Part shown: positions 13,601 through 28,600 of the stretch, piece after piece
Position numbering within the stretch: the first letter of the stretch is position 1
Layout of the letters: every line of letters starts with the position of its first letter
Origin: Acanthopleura granulata
Lineage: Eukaryota > Mollusca > Polyplacophora > Chitonida > Chitonidae
NCBI GenBank assembly: GCA_016165875.1
Contig: JABBOT010000004.1
Coordinates: 8,532,889-8,596,888, forward strand
Direction: 5' to 3'
Length of the DNA stretch: 64,000 nt
The notes under the pieces: model-generated
Databases searched by the model: none
Seen by the model: the letters and a program-made list of their open reading frames with translations, nothing else
Told to the model about the DNA's origin: nothing
Translations under genes and position numbers: made by a program

Positions 13601-16600
13601 TCGATAGAGAGCTGTCACATTAAAGGCTTTTCAAGCTAATTGTCTGTAGCCAACAACAATATCAATTTTCATTATTATCTTACATTTTCTGTAATACTAA
13701 ACTTTGAAGATAACTTCGCAGACTTTTTTAAATACATCTGTTAGAAAGAAAGACATTTCAAATGCTTCTGATTTTGGTAATGGCATGTATAATAATGCTT
13801 TTAAGAAATACCTCTGTGTTTGCTATCTCTTTACCTTTCACTCTGCAAATAAGTCTGTTAATTGAATATTCCAAACTTTGTATTCTGTAGATTCCTATTT
13901 ACAAAATATGCAAGATTATCTTAACTAAAACTGGCGAAGGGCATAGGGCGGAATCCGTGGCACTGATTGATGTTACAGTGGTGGTTCATACAAGATGGTT
14001 AGGTAATGCTTTGGTTGGAGTATGCAACAGGGTTGTTACTCATGTTAACAGTGTGATAGTTGGGATGTATCAGCTGGTTAGGTTAGGTGTGTGGTTACGT
14101 GTGTAGGTGAGGATTTGGGTACATGGGGTGTAGTGGTGATACCAGGATGGTTTGAACATTGCTTTTGGTTGGCATAATAGCTTCTAAACTTCAGTGATAA
14201 GGCTATATTTACCAGCGACATTGGATTTTGGGGTACACCATTTCAAGGTCACGGTCTCTATGTTCAACCCTTCTTTGGAGTTGATAACTAGGCCATCAAG
14301 GTGGGCTGAGAACAAACAAGTACAATTTATGAAGAAATTTAATATTCATGCTGTTTCACCTCCTAGGTATGTTTACAGGCTTTTTGCAGCAAGCAGGTAT
14401 ATTTCAAACAGGGGACAAAAAGGATTTCGGAAGTGTTTACAATCTGTGTCGACATGTGTAATTGGACATTCAGAAACAGAAATTGGCAACACTGGGCCAA
14501 TCAGCAATTATGTGGTGTGGCAGATGAATAAAAAAAATATGCATTCCAAAGAAAAAAATTACCCAGATTCAGTCGTAAAATGATAGAGTGGTCAATTACT
14601 CCAGTGGGTAGTGGAGGTTAAGAATGCTGAAAGTGAACAGGGGGAAGAGCCGGAAAGACAAATCAAGTAATGGCTGTCATGAGGGATGGCTCCTTTCTTC
14701 TCGACAGCACAGGGAAAATGATGTCTCTCCAAAATAATTCCAGTGAAATCCTCAGCAGCATGGATCGACCCAAGACTGACATTTTTCATCCAATTTTTTC
14801 CCCTGAAATCAGCTTTCTGCTTTGGGGTTCAGATCCAACTACAAGTAGTTGGACTGTAGTGTCTGAAGAAATATGTGCCAGACATCTGTTCATAGATCAA
14901 TAGCAAAAACGGAAGAAGGTTGATGTCTACCCCCTTCATTTGCCATAGAAAACCTATTAACTAACCACTGGAAGTGAGGAGAGTTTTTATACATGTAGGT
15001 TTTCTAAAAAAAGTACCGCTGTCTTACCATTTCTTGCATAAGACTAAACTACTATGACCTGTTAAAAATACTTAATACCAGAACAAACTGAAAACTGCTG
15101 TGGGATTTTGGGAACCAACAAAAAGAACCTGCAAAAAAATTATTCATTTATTTCTTTATCTTATTGGTGTTACTGTTACGGAACGGACAAGGTGTCTAAC
15201 TTCACTTTACAGTCACTAAATGTACTGTACACCATGCCAATGCACACATTTGACCTGCATAAGAAAGAATGTGGCCAAAGACCAAGCCGTTTGTATTGAT
15301 AGCCTCACCTGTTTTGAGAAGCTCCACATGCACATCAGCAGGGTGCAACAATTCCACATCATAATTGGCAGAAGAACTTGCATTTTGTTCCTCCTGGGAA
15401 GATTATCATTGAAATCAAAATATTTTTCACTGACAATTGTAACAAATACTAAATTAATAAACTACCACACCTTTAGAATAGACCTTCTACAGGATGTTTT
15501 AAAACACCACATTCACCAGGCTAGCCCCTCTATGCATAAAGTTATATTTTATACTCTTCAGAGAAAAGTATATTGACTTATCTTACTGGGAGTAATTGTT
15601 GTATCCACAAATGTTTCCCTTATACATCAATTAGGTTTGTGGGTGGAGAAACCTTGATCAGGTACATATATACCTGACATACCTAATGACTTCAAACTGC
15701 AACAGCCTGTAGGCAAATTGGTCATGGGCTGATTGATCACAAAGAGAAAATACTTTAGCTGAATAAATCAGCAAGTGACCGAACAAAACGTCTGAAGGAC
15801 AGTCAAAAGAAGATTTAATTCTTTTCACTCAAGCAAAATAACCGTCTTGAGCCGAACATCTTTAAATCAATTCACAGCTGTGTAAAACAGTAAAAAGGTC
15901 ATTTATATTAAATGGCAACATGCATAACAAGGATGTAATTTACCATAATTCTCTGTCACTAATATGAAATATCTACTAGTACATGCATCTGCTTCAAACA
16001 TGACAGAACTCAAATATATAGCTCCCTTACTATCTACAATTTATTATTATTTAATAACTTCACCCTCCCCACAAGAATAGTCCTGTAACACTTGGTTTTT
16101 GACATAAAAGTTCAGATACAATTTATACCAGTTATTACAGTCATTACCTTCATAGGTATTCCAGTAACTGTAGTGGATGACAACTGGTAATGCTTCTGTG
16201 CTAACTGCATCATCTTCACATACAATGATCGTCCAGACTGAGTTGTATGCACCTCACTTGTCAGAAAACTGGACACCTGTACAGAAAACAACATCACTAT
16301 CTTTTGCATGATTTCAGAACATACATGGCAGTGATGAATGATAACAAGATGATACATTGGATATGGCTACAGCTGATGTCAGATTTTACCTGTTTTAAAA
16401 TGACTCTTATCAGACAAACTTTTGAGCTTATCAGCTTAGTTCTTTATTGCTGTACGTAGTATGGCACACATTTAAGTTTGGTAGGTATGCTCGATAATTT
16501 TTTGATTTAGCTGCTTGGATTAACTGATGTTTAAGATTTTACTCAATAAGAAAAAGTGAGCAAAGATTATTCAAAACAGTGATGAGTTTCAGAGTCATTC

Positions 16601-19600
16601 AGCAGCCTTTGGCCTGTAAGTGATAAACACTTTTACATGTCATTCCCAACAAAATCTTACAAATCATCAACAGCAGGATGATTTCAGTTGGCAGAGGGCA
16701 AATGAAGTTATCGTATCCAAACTTATGCAAGAACACTTAAATGGTTCCAAGATCAATGTTGACTACTGAAGCTTGACAATTTCAAGGACATGTATTTCAA
16801 AAGTTAAATAATAGTTTCAATGTTTTGGCCAAAATGGTGCCAAAATATTAAGAAATACAACAGAACAAATTTACATCTAGTTGTTCTGAGAAACACCTCT
16901 TAAAATAGTCAGTTCAAACTGAAACCAACTGAAACTCTGAAAACCACACACAAGAAAGGGAGATTTTAATTCAATATATTAATGAACCAAATTTTTCAAA
17001 CATGAAAATCTGTACCTTTTGATGAAATCTGGTTTAACATTTTATCAACATATACAGATGAACAACAAAGCTAGTCATCAGACAAAATATTTCACAGAGA
17101 GCCAAAAGATTTAAAATCTTAAGTCAGTAATCACTGAATGATACTTATTTCTTCAACAGTTTTTAGGTGATGTTATATGTGGATAGCAATAACAGTAAAT
17201 GTAAATGTAATGCCACTTTTATCAAAAGGACTCCACACAGCTCGGGTGTGGGGCTGGCAGGGGGGAACAGAAATAGAGGTTTCTGTAGTAATATCCATAA
17301 AAATTTATTTCACTAATCTTATGGTTTACTCTCATGCACCATCAATGATCTTTTCAATGATTAAAAGTATTTATTTGATTTTTGTTTTATGCCATACTGA
17401 AGAATATTTCACTTCCCATGTATGACTGAAGAGGAAGAGAGCGTGAACTGAACTTGAACTCATTGTGAATTCACATTGTTGAGAGGCTAATGGGTCATTA
17501 AGTTGCACTTGTGCGTTAACCCCTGTTATCAGAGGCCTCAATAAAAAGTAAACAATATGTTAACAAATCACCTTCATACAGGTTGGCAAACAGAAAAAAA
17601 CCATCTGCAGGTCCTAAATAGCCATCAGCTATTAGCATAGTTACAAGGCTTTGTAACTGTGTACTTACTTGGCAATGGAAGCACAAACCCATCTTCAAAC
17701 TATAGGCTAAGGTTAAAGCCAGTGAAAACAATAGGGTACTTTTGCACAACTATATGTAAATGTGGTATAAGTTTACTAAAAAGTTGCTAAAAAGTGTTAA
17801 AGGGTTCATTGGGGTATGAACAAACAACTGTGCAAGCTTTTGTAAGAACCGATTTGCAGTTTCAAACTGATTGCACAATGGTAAATTTGTTCATACTTAA
17901 ATGAACCTAAAAAATATAGTACTACTGCCAATCAGTGGGACAATACTCCTAGGCCAATTTAAGGTGAAAGATAGTAAAAACTAAACCACACATTAACATG
18001 TACATGTAACCTTCACAAAGACTGACAGTCAATGTAAGGAAAATAAAGATTTAGTAAAAACACTATACTTTTCTAAAGATGCTAATGTTGGCAATTTAAC
18101 AGAATGACGAAGGCATGACCAAGAGTCTCGGCTAAATTGGATCACCTACCAAAGGGTTTCTCAGACAGCTTAATATGCATGGTAATGTAACATGCTTGTC
18201 TCTGTTCTCCCTGAACTACTGTCAAGAATGGCCAAGCATGAACCGCCAACCTGGATCAGATCTACCATCCTGTACCAACAGGGAATAGAACCAACTGTTG
18301 GTTGTAACCGGTGTTCAGGTACTGTCACAAAGGACCAAATGACCAATTGAAGTAGTTCGACACAATTATGTTGGGAGACAGTCTGATTGATGTGGGATCC
18401 TTTAAAAGAGAAATTTTTCCTGACGATTTGTACCTAAAATTATCTTATCTTTATACTCTCACAACACTGACCAATAACTGGCATCAATGCAGTGTACTGA
18501 GTAATCTCAAACCAATTCCACTATAAAATGCATGTCTGTGGCTTTGGTCAAAATTTAAAATTCAGTATAACTTGCCACAGGGCAATAATTCCTGTGTCTT
18601 CATAGTTCAAGTTTTAAAGTTCTAAAATGAAATTTTCAATCATGTTTTGACATATCTGATATAACTTTTAACGAAATATTTCCTTGTGTACCTTGCCCTA
18701 TGCATGTGACTTACAGTTGCAGTTGTGTATGCACATGCCCACTAACCTGATACAATTTTCCCACAAAAAAGTTGCAGGAAGCCAATGGAAAACAATGATT
18801 TGGTGTTATTTCCAACTACTGAACAGATTTCACTAATGACTTAAAGGACACTCAAAGGCACAAGCAAACCACATGAACTAAATGAGTTGCACACAGCACA
18901 TTGCACATGACCATAACTGCACACCATATCAATATATACCATGCAGATCAGCGGAAAGAATGTGCAGCTGAACATGGCCATCTGCGCAGCCAGCTTAGCT
19001 GATGCAATTAGTAACAATTCAGTTTATCAGAGTTGCAACCATAAATCCAGTGTTATCAGTTTCAGCAGCCACCAGATCCACTGTGCCGCTGGGGCGGGCA
19101 GGAGAGTGTAGCCCGAGTGCTATCAGAATTAACCTTGGAGTTAATGGCTTAGTTTCGTCGTATCTGATGCAGCACCCATTTACAGGGCCAAGAGGATTTG
19201 TAGAATGGCCTCTCTAAATATCTCTGTAATCTGAAGGGCATGGTGTCTTCTATGGCGTAGGTGCCTGATGCCCTCTTGGTCGAAGCTTGCTCCTCAACAT
19301 AAAGGCTACTTCGCATTGTATAATACTTGATGGATGCATTTTAAAGTAAAAGACAGCTCGTGAATAAGACACTGTTCATTAAAAAGATAACAAAATTCTC
19401 TCTTGAATGTCAAAACCTGTTTGAATTTGTTGCTGAAATGTTATGTATTTTGCTGCCAACTGGGGATATGAAGGCCCCCATACTTTCAAGTTTATGAGAT
19501 ATCAACCAATCAAGTAACTAGGAGATATCTGCGGTTTACAAACTGTGACATAAATCATCTGAATTGACTGCCAATGTAAAATGTAATATATCACAGACAC

Positions 19601-22600
19601 TGTTTTAATGTTATATACTTTAATTATAACAAGCACATGTGCAAACAACACTGCAAAGTATTTCCAGACCATTATGTTCTGGTGGGAGTAAGTTTCTTGA
19701 TCATTTCATGTTATAAATTTATATATATACTTAAGTTTCAAACACAGCCCTGGCATCTTACTACAGTCTGAGCTGACAAGAGTGTTCCGCTTGGAACTGT
19801 TATGTCACAGCCCCACACAGAGTGTTTGAGTTTCATGATAGCCGATGGTCAAATGTCAATTTCCACTGTCGTAGTAGCTGTTAGGAAAAACACTTCACCG
19901 AAACAAACATAATATTGTCCAACCTGTTTGAAATAGTGAAGTTTGAACATGTTTTGTCTTTTACGTTAAAGGACATAGCAATTTCCAAAAGGACTGCATG
20001 TACCCTCATAAATAAATGTTACAAATGTGTTTGTATGTGGAAGGGGACTACATGTTAAATATACCACAAGAATAACATTTTCTTCCAATAATTCCTTATG
20101 TATCTTTAAATCAGTTAGGCTAATCACGATGACGTGTTACCTTTTCAAACCTCGTGTAAAAGCCACTGGAAATGCAATGATACAAACCTTTCTTAACTTC
20201 AACTTTCCCAGCAAGCACACACGCACCAGCACAGACCCAGCATCACAAGGTATATATAGCATAGAACAGAATATAGACGACAACACAGGGTTTAAATCAA
20301 AACTCATTTACATGTACACCAGATAGAATGTTATTCAGAATAATAATTTCATTGATTAATTGGCTGATTGATGGATTGGTAGATTTACATTACATGACAT
20401 TCTACACCCATTACCATCAACCAAGGCCTCTTCGAATAGCATTCTGAATCAGAAACACAGCTGGGCCTAAACCTCACCAGACATTAAAACCATGTCTTAA
20501 AGTGGAAGAAAAAATCAAAATGCACTTAAGTGAGTATAACCTGTTGTGTCACAGGTGCTGTAAATGTCACTCTACCCTTTCCATAAAACCTAGGAAATGA
20601 TGGATTATGTTCTGGTGTACACTATAGGTCTGTAAATAAACAACTTGTCAGTGTATTGGTTACTTATGTTCAATCTTTCCCTTCAAACTTTTGAGTCCAG
20701 GACTTCATGACATCGTGGTGATGTCCCTTTGAAGAGTGATGTTATTGTGTTACGGAATGTTGGGTCAAATCAGTGTATTTTATCATGGGCAGTAGTACAC
20801 AATAATTAATGTTTTCTATAATCAGTTAATTTCATTACCTGAAACATTTATTTCAGAGGATGTGCAAGGTAAGGCAGGAAACCAAAATCAGTATATTGAC
20901 TTCAATAAATTGCTATGGTAACCGGCTACTGATAAAACATTGAGAAACAACTGCAGGAATTTGGTCTCCTTGAAGGAATGAAGGCTGCCAACTAGAAGTC
21001 ATTTTAGGCTGACAGTAAGTAGCTGATCTGCTCTTCCAGAGTTCCTAGCAAACACAACCGGCCAGTTTTGGTGAAAGATTATCATGAACAAATTCCCTCA
21101 TTGATTGGTCAATTGTCCAGGGATGACATTTGCATTTCCATTCTGTTCAATATGCAAATATAGCTTTCAAGACAGATGTATCTAAGGTTGGCTTCCAAAG
21201 CAATAGTGTACTAAGCTTTGGAAATAAGATCAGGTCATGTCGGAGTCCATTATGCTGTTTATACCAGATGACCCCTTCGGGACACAAAAGCTCTTCTGAT
21301 GACCACAGCCCAGCCAAGAACTCTGTTGGCCTGTCCTTTAACTCTTCAGCTTATTTTCTAAAGTTACATATGACGTGGTGAAAATTAGGAGGGTATAAAT
21401 ATGTACTAATGAATGAAGATTACTGGAGGCAAAACAGAATAAAAAAAGAAAGGGTCGCTCATGTAAATGCATCCAGTCCTAAATCAATGACAAACACCAT
21501 CATTAGGGTTGGTATGTGACTTTGGTGGACCCTAATACAAATTAAGTCCATTCTGGCAGAACAGGTTTCACAAACCTTAGTTAACGACTACCATTACATT
21601 TACTCCGTTAAACCGGCGAGAAAATAGGCTGTTTTGTCGCTTTATTGTTAGAACATACATGAAATCAGCCCACAGGCCAAAAGAAGTGATATTTTTTTTG
21701 TAATGCATCAAAATAATTTCTCACAACTTCCATCAGTTAAATTACATCTTTCTCTCACTGGCTGCTGATTGCCATCATTGTAAATTGTAACTGCCTGCAT
21801 GTAATCACAGAAAACATCATCACAACATGAATACCACAGGGAAGTTCCTCAATATTCTGTTATAAAAGCAGACTGTAGAAGTAATGATAGTCTTCAAAAC
21901 TTTTTGGGGGGAAAGGTCTATTTAATATGGCAGGTAAACAGTCAACAGTAGATGTTTCATTCATTATGTTTCAACTGACTTGCATTTTAGATCTGAGAGA
22001 AAATTATGAAATAGGGCTTAAGTATCCTAAGGAAGACCTGAGAAACAATAAACAACTACAGGTTACATCCAAAGTTACCATTTTCATACAGTAACCATTA
22101 TGGAAGAACATTATCCTTTCAAGATATCAACTATAAATCAAATCTGAACATATCAAAAAAATATACCTAGAGAAAGGTATCAAACATGGATATGGTTTTT
22201 ATATTTAGTATTTCTGCATGTGGTGAAGATATAAAAACTTGGTGCAGACACAATACATGAATCAACAATCTTTCTAACCAAAGTACATGCTGTATTTTGT
22301 AAAATGCATACCATACTACCTCTGTAAGATGAGGATATGGTATGCAGTATTTGGTATGTAGTATGCAGTATTTTGAACAATTTAATATTTTATAGGCTGG
22401 GTAACTGACAAATTCATAAACTACAAAGTGTACATGTCTTCAGTCTGTTACTGCTGTCTATTACTAATTATACTGTCCTTGTAATTATAGAAAGAGTCTT
22501 TTGTTTTGGATGACACAACAGACATAATTTCCTAAAGATAAATATGCATGGTCACAACTCTTTTAGATGTAGTCAAAGCCAGGCAGACCATTCAGACAAA

Positions 22601-25600
22601 TCTGTGGATTTACTGATTTTAACACAAGATGGAACCAAACCAATTAGAAAGGTGATTGATGTATATTCTTGTTTCCGGTTTTCTTGGGTGTCAAATACTC
22701 TGCTTTTACTTTAGAACAAATGACTTAATGTATGTACCCTTTTAGAAAGAAAACATGAACATAGCAAGCTTTGTGTTTGCCAAAAACCTGATGTCAGTGA
22801 ATTGTGCAATCGAGTACTACAAGATTGACTGCATGTCCTAGAAGATCTTGGCAGAAAGAGCCAGATAGCCTCCACAGACAATATATATAACAACTCTAAA
22901 ACTCCTTATCAGTTTTCTTTCCCAGCCACAATTACCATGATCCCAGTATAGGCAATGCCTCCTCCAAAGCAACCTACCATAATTAGAAACCAGGAAATTG
23001 GTAGATGTCAGTCAGGAGCCATTGTCCATCTACTTCCTCGTATGCTAGGACAGCCTCTAACCTCACATGGCAAAGGGTTTGCACTCATTACTCACAACAT
23101 ATGTTACCATCTTCTCTGGTCACAAAATGCATTTAGGGCTCTATGAGCAATTCTAACTGTTAGTTTTTCTGTGCCAAAAAAACAAAACAAAAAAAAAACA
23201 ACAAAATAATGGGCTTCGTCTCAATGTCTCAGTGTCAATTGCTTATGTCTCAAAGCTATACAGCCAGACTATGAGTGGAAAAAATGCTCTACATATATAG
23301 TAACCACATAAATTTAAACCTACCTTCAAAGCAACAGAAAGTATTGAATCCTCATCACGTCATTCTTGACATGTTTTCTTGCACGTAGCTCATTCAGGTA
23401 TGGAGTCAAGCAATGTAAGGAAGGTTTATAAAGATGTAGGTGCACAGTATGATAAGTTTTGTATATGTAAGTTTTGTTTATGTATGCCACTTGTTTCCTG
23501 AATAATTAATAATGTCAATACATGCCAAGCTGACAGGGCAAACTCAATCACCGGTAAATAAGTCAAACCAGTAAACTGAATTTATTGTATTGTAAAGTAA
23601 GCACTGGCAATGATCATTAATAAATCACAGAGGAATCCCAAAATTACCACAGTACCTGATAAAATCACTGCCAAAAGCCTGAATATACCACAAATTTTGA
23701 TAAGCAAACCCTGAACAATTCATAAATGTCCCTAATAATTCAGGTATTCTGAGCAACAGAAAAAAGGTATTGCACATGTAAGTACAGATAAAACCAAGAA
23801 TACACAGAAAGAGCACTGGTAAATAAAAAATAGTAAATCCTTAAATAAAAAAGAGTGAGACAGACAAAAGAGGTGAAAAGAGCACGAATGCTGGAGGTAG
23901 CAGGATTTAAAACCTCGGTACGTCATAGCTTTCAAATCAGAGGTTCAGCAAACATGATACATCAAATCCTTACAAGGAACAGGTCATGTTTTTAAGTCTT
24001 GTTCATACATGTAAACACATACATGCTTGATTACAGTCACATGTTGGTCAAACTGCTAAACATGATACGAAGGGCAAGCTGATCCCAGCTGTACACAATA
24101 GGCAACAAATTCTGTATGTATATATGTATGTATGCTTTGGTGTAATGTCGTACTCAACAATTTTGCGGTCATATGAGGAGGAGGAGTCCTTAGAATGTAG
24201 ATATGCTGTGTCTCCTTGTGGCAGGGGGAGTCCATGTTGCCAAAGTGCTGCCACTACTACAGCATTATGCCGAACACACCACGCATGACACCACAATCAG
24301 TCACATTATACTGACATAGGGCGTACCAGTCCTCTTTCCTTGCTCTAACCTGTCCGTGCCGAGGATGAGTACCATTTTCAAAATCTTTGATATTGACTTG
24401 ACTCAGGTTTGACCCCAGATCTCCTGACCTCAGGTCAAACGGTCTAACCACCAGGCCAACGAGACAGTCAGCAAGTTCTGCATGATAAGCTTATTAAAGC
24501 TACAGCTAGTTATGTAAAACTTGATTAAAAACCCAGCACACTGTTCTGGAAAAAATAATCAATAGCTGCACAGAAGAGCCATTCTGCATATAGACATATA
24601 TCACAAGTGTAACATTTTACATGTGCAATACCTTATGGGGGGAGGGGTTAAACTTTTCTCTGTACACTCAATTTATAAATTCCTCAATTAAGTGTGTTCA
24701 TTTTTCAGGGATGCAGGGAGAACAACTGATACCTCACATGCATGCTTACGTCTTGGCTCCCCTTTACATACCCAAGTAAAACAGGTCACTTTTAAGTCCA
24801 CACAGAGTTCCAATATATGTTGTGTGCTACGGCTTCATTGGACTTTCTCAATAGGCAGTTTGAGGTATTGACTTCTACAATTGCCATTGGCAACAGTGTC
24901 TAAAAGACCATCAAATTCATCTCTGGAGTATAATAAAGTAGTTTTTCCTGTGATCATAACACGATTACATTCATGGTTCATCAAGGAAAAGTCAATAAAA
25001 TGGATGTATTAACCAGGTCAAGAAGAACTTACATATATGCACATGTCTGTAAGCAATTACACAACATTTGAGAAAAAAAAAGATTCTTAATAAGAATAAA
25101 AAAAAAATCAGTAATGGACTAGTATGCTACTCATACTGAATACTGTAATGTAATAAACAGTGAGTTAATAAGACAAGTATATAACTATACGAAGACAGTT
25201 AATAAACAATTAGTAGATAAGGTTATCTTTTTTTTTTAACCTTGAGCTCTGTGATACCAATTCTTACATATATATCAGAAAATGGCCCAATAATGTGCTT
25301 GCTCGAACTATGGTAAAAAGTGTTACTATATTACAATAGAATTATAAAAGAATGTTTTTTGTGTTACAAAGATATTACAGGCTGTATTTATTCCTATTCT
25401 TCATTTCTTCCCCCAAGGTCTGTCTTACAAAGCAGTTGCAACCTGTGCCTGGTGTAACATTCATCGCACCACAGAGGGAAGAGGTGAAATGCACTTGACT
25501 TGTGTAAGAGGGGCCACAGGAGTACTAACTTCTCTCCCTTGCCTTCAAGTAAAAGACAGCTCATGACTGAGGCACTGCTTATTAAAAAGATTAAAAAATT

Positions 25601-28600
25601 AATTTTTCAAAGCAAAAAACTGTTTGAAATGGTAGTAATTCGTTGCTGAAATATCTTCCCCTGAAGTGTGCTGCCAGGTGGGGATCTGAAGGCCCTTATC
25701 CTTTTAAACTTATGAGAGAGTGACCAATCAGAGAGCTAGGACGCCATCAGCTATTAATAAGCTGTGACATAAATCATTTGAGTTCCATGTCAAAATAACA
25801 TGTAATAAAATGGGGACATGATACTCTTTCAGCATTGTATGTTTTAATTACATTGTAGAACTAGTATAGGTGTGAACAACACTGCAAATTACATCCAGAC
25901 CATTGTGTTAGGCCAAGAGTGATTTTCTAGATCATTTCATGTTATAAATTTACATATATACTTAAGTTTCAACAACAATCTACTACAATCTCAGGTGACA
26001 AGAGTGTTCCGCGCTTGGAACAATTACGTCGCAGCCCAGACAGAATGGTCATGTTTCTTGCTAGTCATTGGAGCACGGTGAAATATCAATTTCCATTGTC
26101 ATTGTAGCTGTTAGATAAAATACTTTAGCGAAATAAACATAATATAGTCCAATCTTTTTAGCAAACTTAACAGAGACAATAAGCTGTCCTTCACTTTAAC
26201 ATAAGGCCCTAAAATGGAATGAGGTGTGGATGTATGATGTATTATAGTACATGTATTTTTCTTTGCTTAGGACTTTTTGCCACTTATTTTAACCACAGTA
26301 ATTACCTACGTTAGCAACTCATAGTGTTCTTGAACAAAGTCAAGTAACAAATCAGATTCCATTATATCAAATAATATCATATACAAATAACCCCAAAAAT
26401 TCTCAACAAAACTTAAATGTATTGACAGTATGTCCTGATAAAATGAAAATGTGTGGATTGAAGGGTTGTTTAGGCCCTGTGCTATTTAATTCTTAAATAA
26501 CATATTCCACTAAAAGGGCTCTTTTGGCTCTTAATCTCATCAAAACATATAACAGATAACTTATCTTCACTGACTAAAACAGTACTGGTCTTGGCCCACA
26601 TAATCATTTCAAGTGAAATGTGAAAGCACCATTAACAAATTAGCCACTGACCTTGAACTGTTCACTGGTAATAAAGACAGTTCAAAGGATATAAAAGAGG
26701 AAAAAAATTCCAAAAAGATCTAGGGTATTAACAATGAATTTGTCAAGACAATGAATTTATATTTTAACATTCTTTATAGCCTGTCATGCCTGTACACCAT
26801 GTATACCATGCACCTGCTAATTCCTGATCCTTTCTAATGAAAGGTGATGATAACTGTCACTAATGACCTTAGCAATGCTTTAAATGGGCCTAATACTACA
26901 CAATGGAATGAACAATGGCATCTGCAGACTTGGTGATGAAGCCGAAGGGTTAAATGGTGCTGTTAGAGGCTTAGATAAATGGCCTTGATGGCGACAAAGT
27001 AAAAATTTTCTAAATAATTGTGACCTGAAGCAATTGCTCTAAGCCTTTAAGGTATAAAGTATTTTGGGTTTTATCTTCCACAAACTGCCATTTGGCATTA
27101 ATAACTGTCATTGTTACAATGAGCATCAAATTTGAAAAACATTTGCACCAAAAATATGCCATGTTTTACAGCAGGCATTGAAAACTGTCAGAAGCCTCTG
27201 GAAATGTAAGACAATTGCAAGGCTACAGGGGCATATATTGAAAGAAACATCATAGTGGATACCATGGTAACCGTGTATTATGTTCGTCCTAGAAGGACGT
27301 TTTAATGAGGGTTACCCCATAAAATGCAGACAGCTTATGATGTTTATACAGATACCTACACAAAGCAGAAATTCCCAAGGCACAGAAGTTATTACGAATG
27401 TCTGCTGCCCTCTCATACCATGGTAGTGTTAGACCACAGGTCTGCATGGAATGCCAGCAGTCTTATTCTGGTAATTTTCAACCTTATACACAAAAACAAG
27501 ACACACTAATTTCTGCCTTTCTCAGATACAGTTCTTTATTCTGCATGTCCACTACCACAAACACTGCACCTGAATAACCAGAAAACCATAAACGTCAAAC
27601 TACAAAAAACTGCCACTTGCAATTATTTTTCATACCACACTGATTGGTGCCACATCCAAATTTCAAAACTTAGTGGGAGAGAATTTTCCAACTTTTAATG
27701 ATCACATAGCCCCATTCTCTGCAAAGAATGATCAAATTTACATGAGCAGAGGTAATTCAAGATCAACACTGAAGCAAATCTAAAATCAAGTAATCTACAT
27801 TTATAGCCAGATAGAGCAAGTTTATTTCAAGTCAATATATGACTTAAAATAATACTCAGAAATCCTGTTCTGCCTTCTGGAAGAGTCAAGGAAACACTTT
27901 CATAGGAAAGCACATATTGTCTACAAATACCAGTACAGTGTATATTAACAAAGATTCTTGATCAATTACATATTCTGAATGTTTGATAAACCCGAGAGTC
28001 ACTGTTTGTATTTTTATTTCTTTACATTATATCTGACAATTTCAAATTTTTCTTGATGAAAGATCAACACAGATCTGAATGTACAATAAGTATCACCATT
28101 AAGAAATTAGCCATTACAGAGCCTCATCTATAAAAACCTTACAAAACTTCCAAGAACAAAATATCCTCAGTTTATGATTATGTAATCCTCAATAAAGAAG
28201 GATTAACCACAGATATCTTGATCATAAACAGCATGACTCAACCAGGAATTATAGAGGACTTGCATGAAATCTGCTACAACTCTGGTAAAAACATAATCTT
28301 AAAACTGTTTTTTGGATAATACTGCACAAAGCCTTGAGAGATAAGGCTAGAAAAACACAGGACCCAAACACAGGCAAAACCTAAACCACATCATCATGAT
28401 CATATCATGTAGCACTTCCAAACTGATGCCTTATGTAAAATTTTCATCAACTGATTAACTCATTCTTGGTGCCAGGTTGGATATAGCATGAACAAATATC
28501 AATGGACCAAAATGATTTTTTCCAAAGCAAAAAATATCAGCTAACAACTCAAAAAGCTTAAAGCTGTTGTATTCTCAATATGAACATATCTTCCAAAACT

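Noticed and set aside
14194..14583. 129-codon plus-strand open frame, the longest on that strand
   Set aside because: It overlaps the INTS13 exon 14213-14305 in antisense and matches no family I know.
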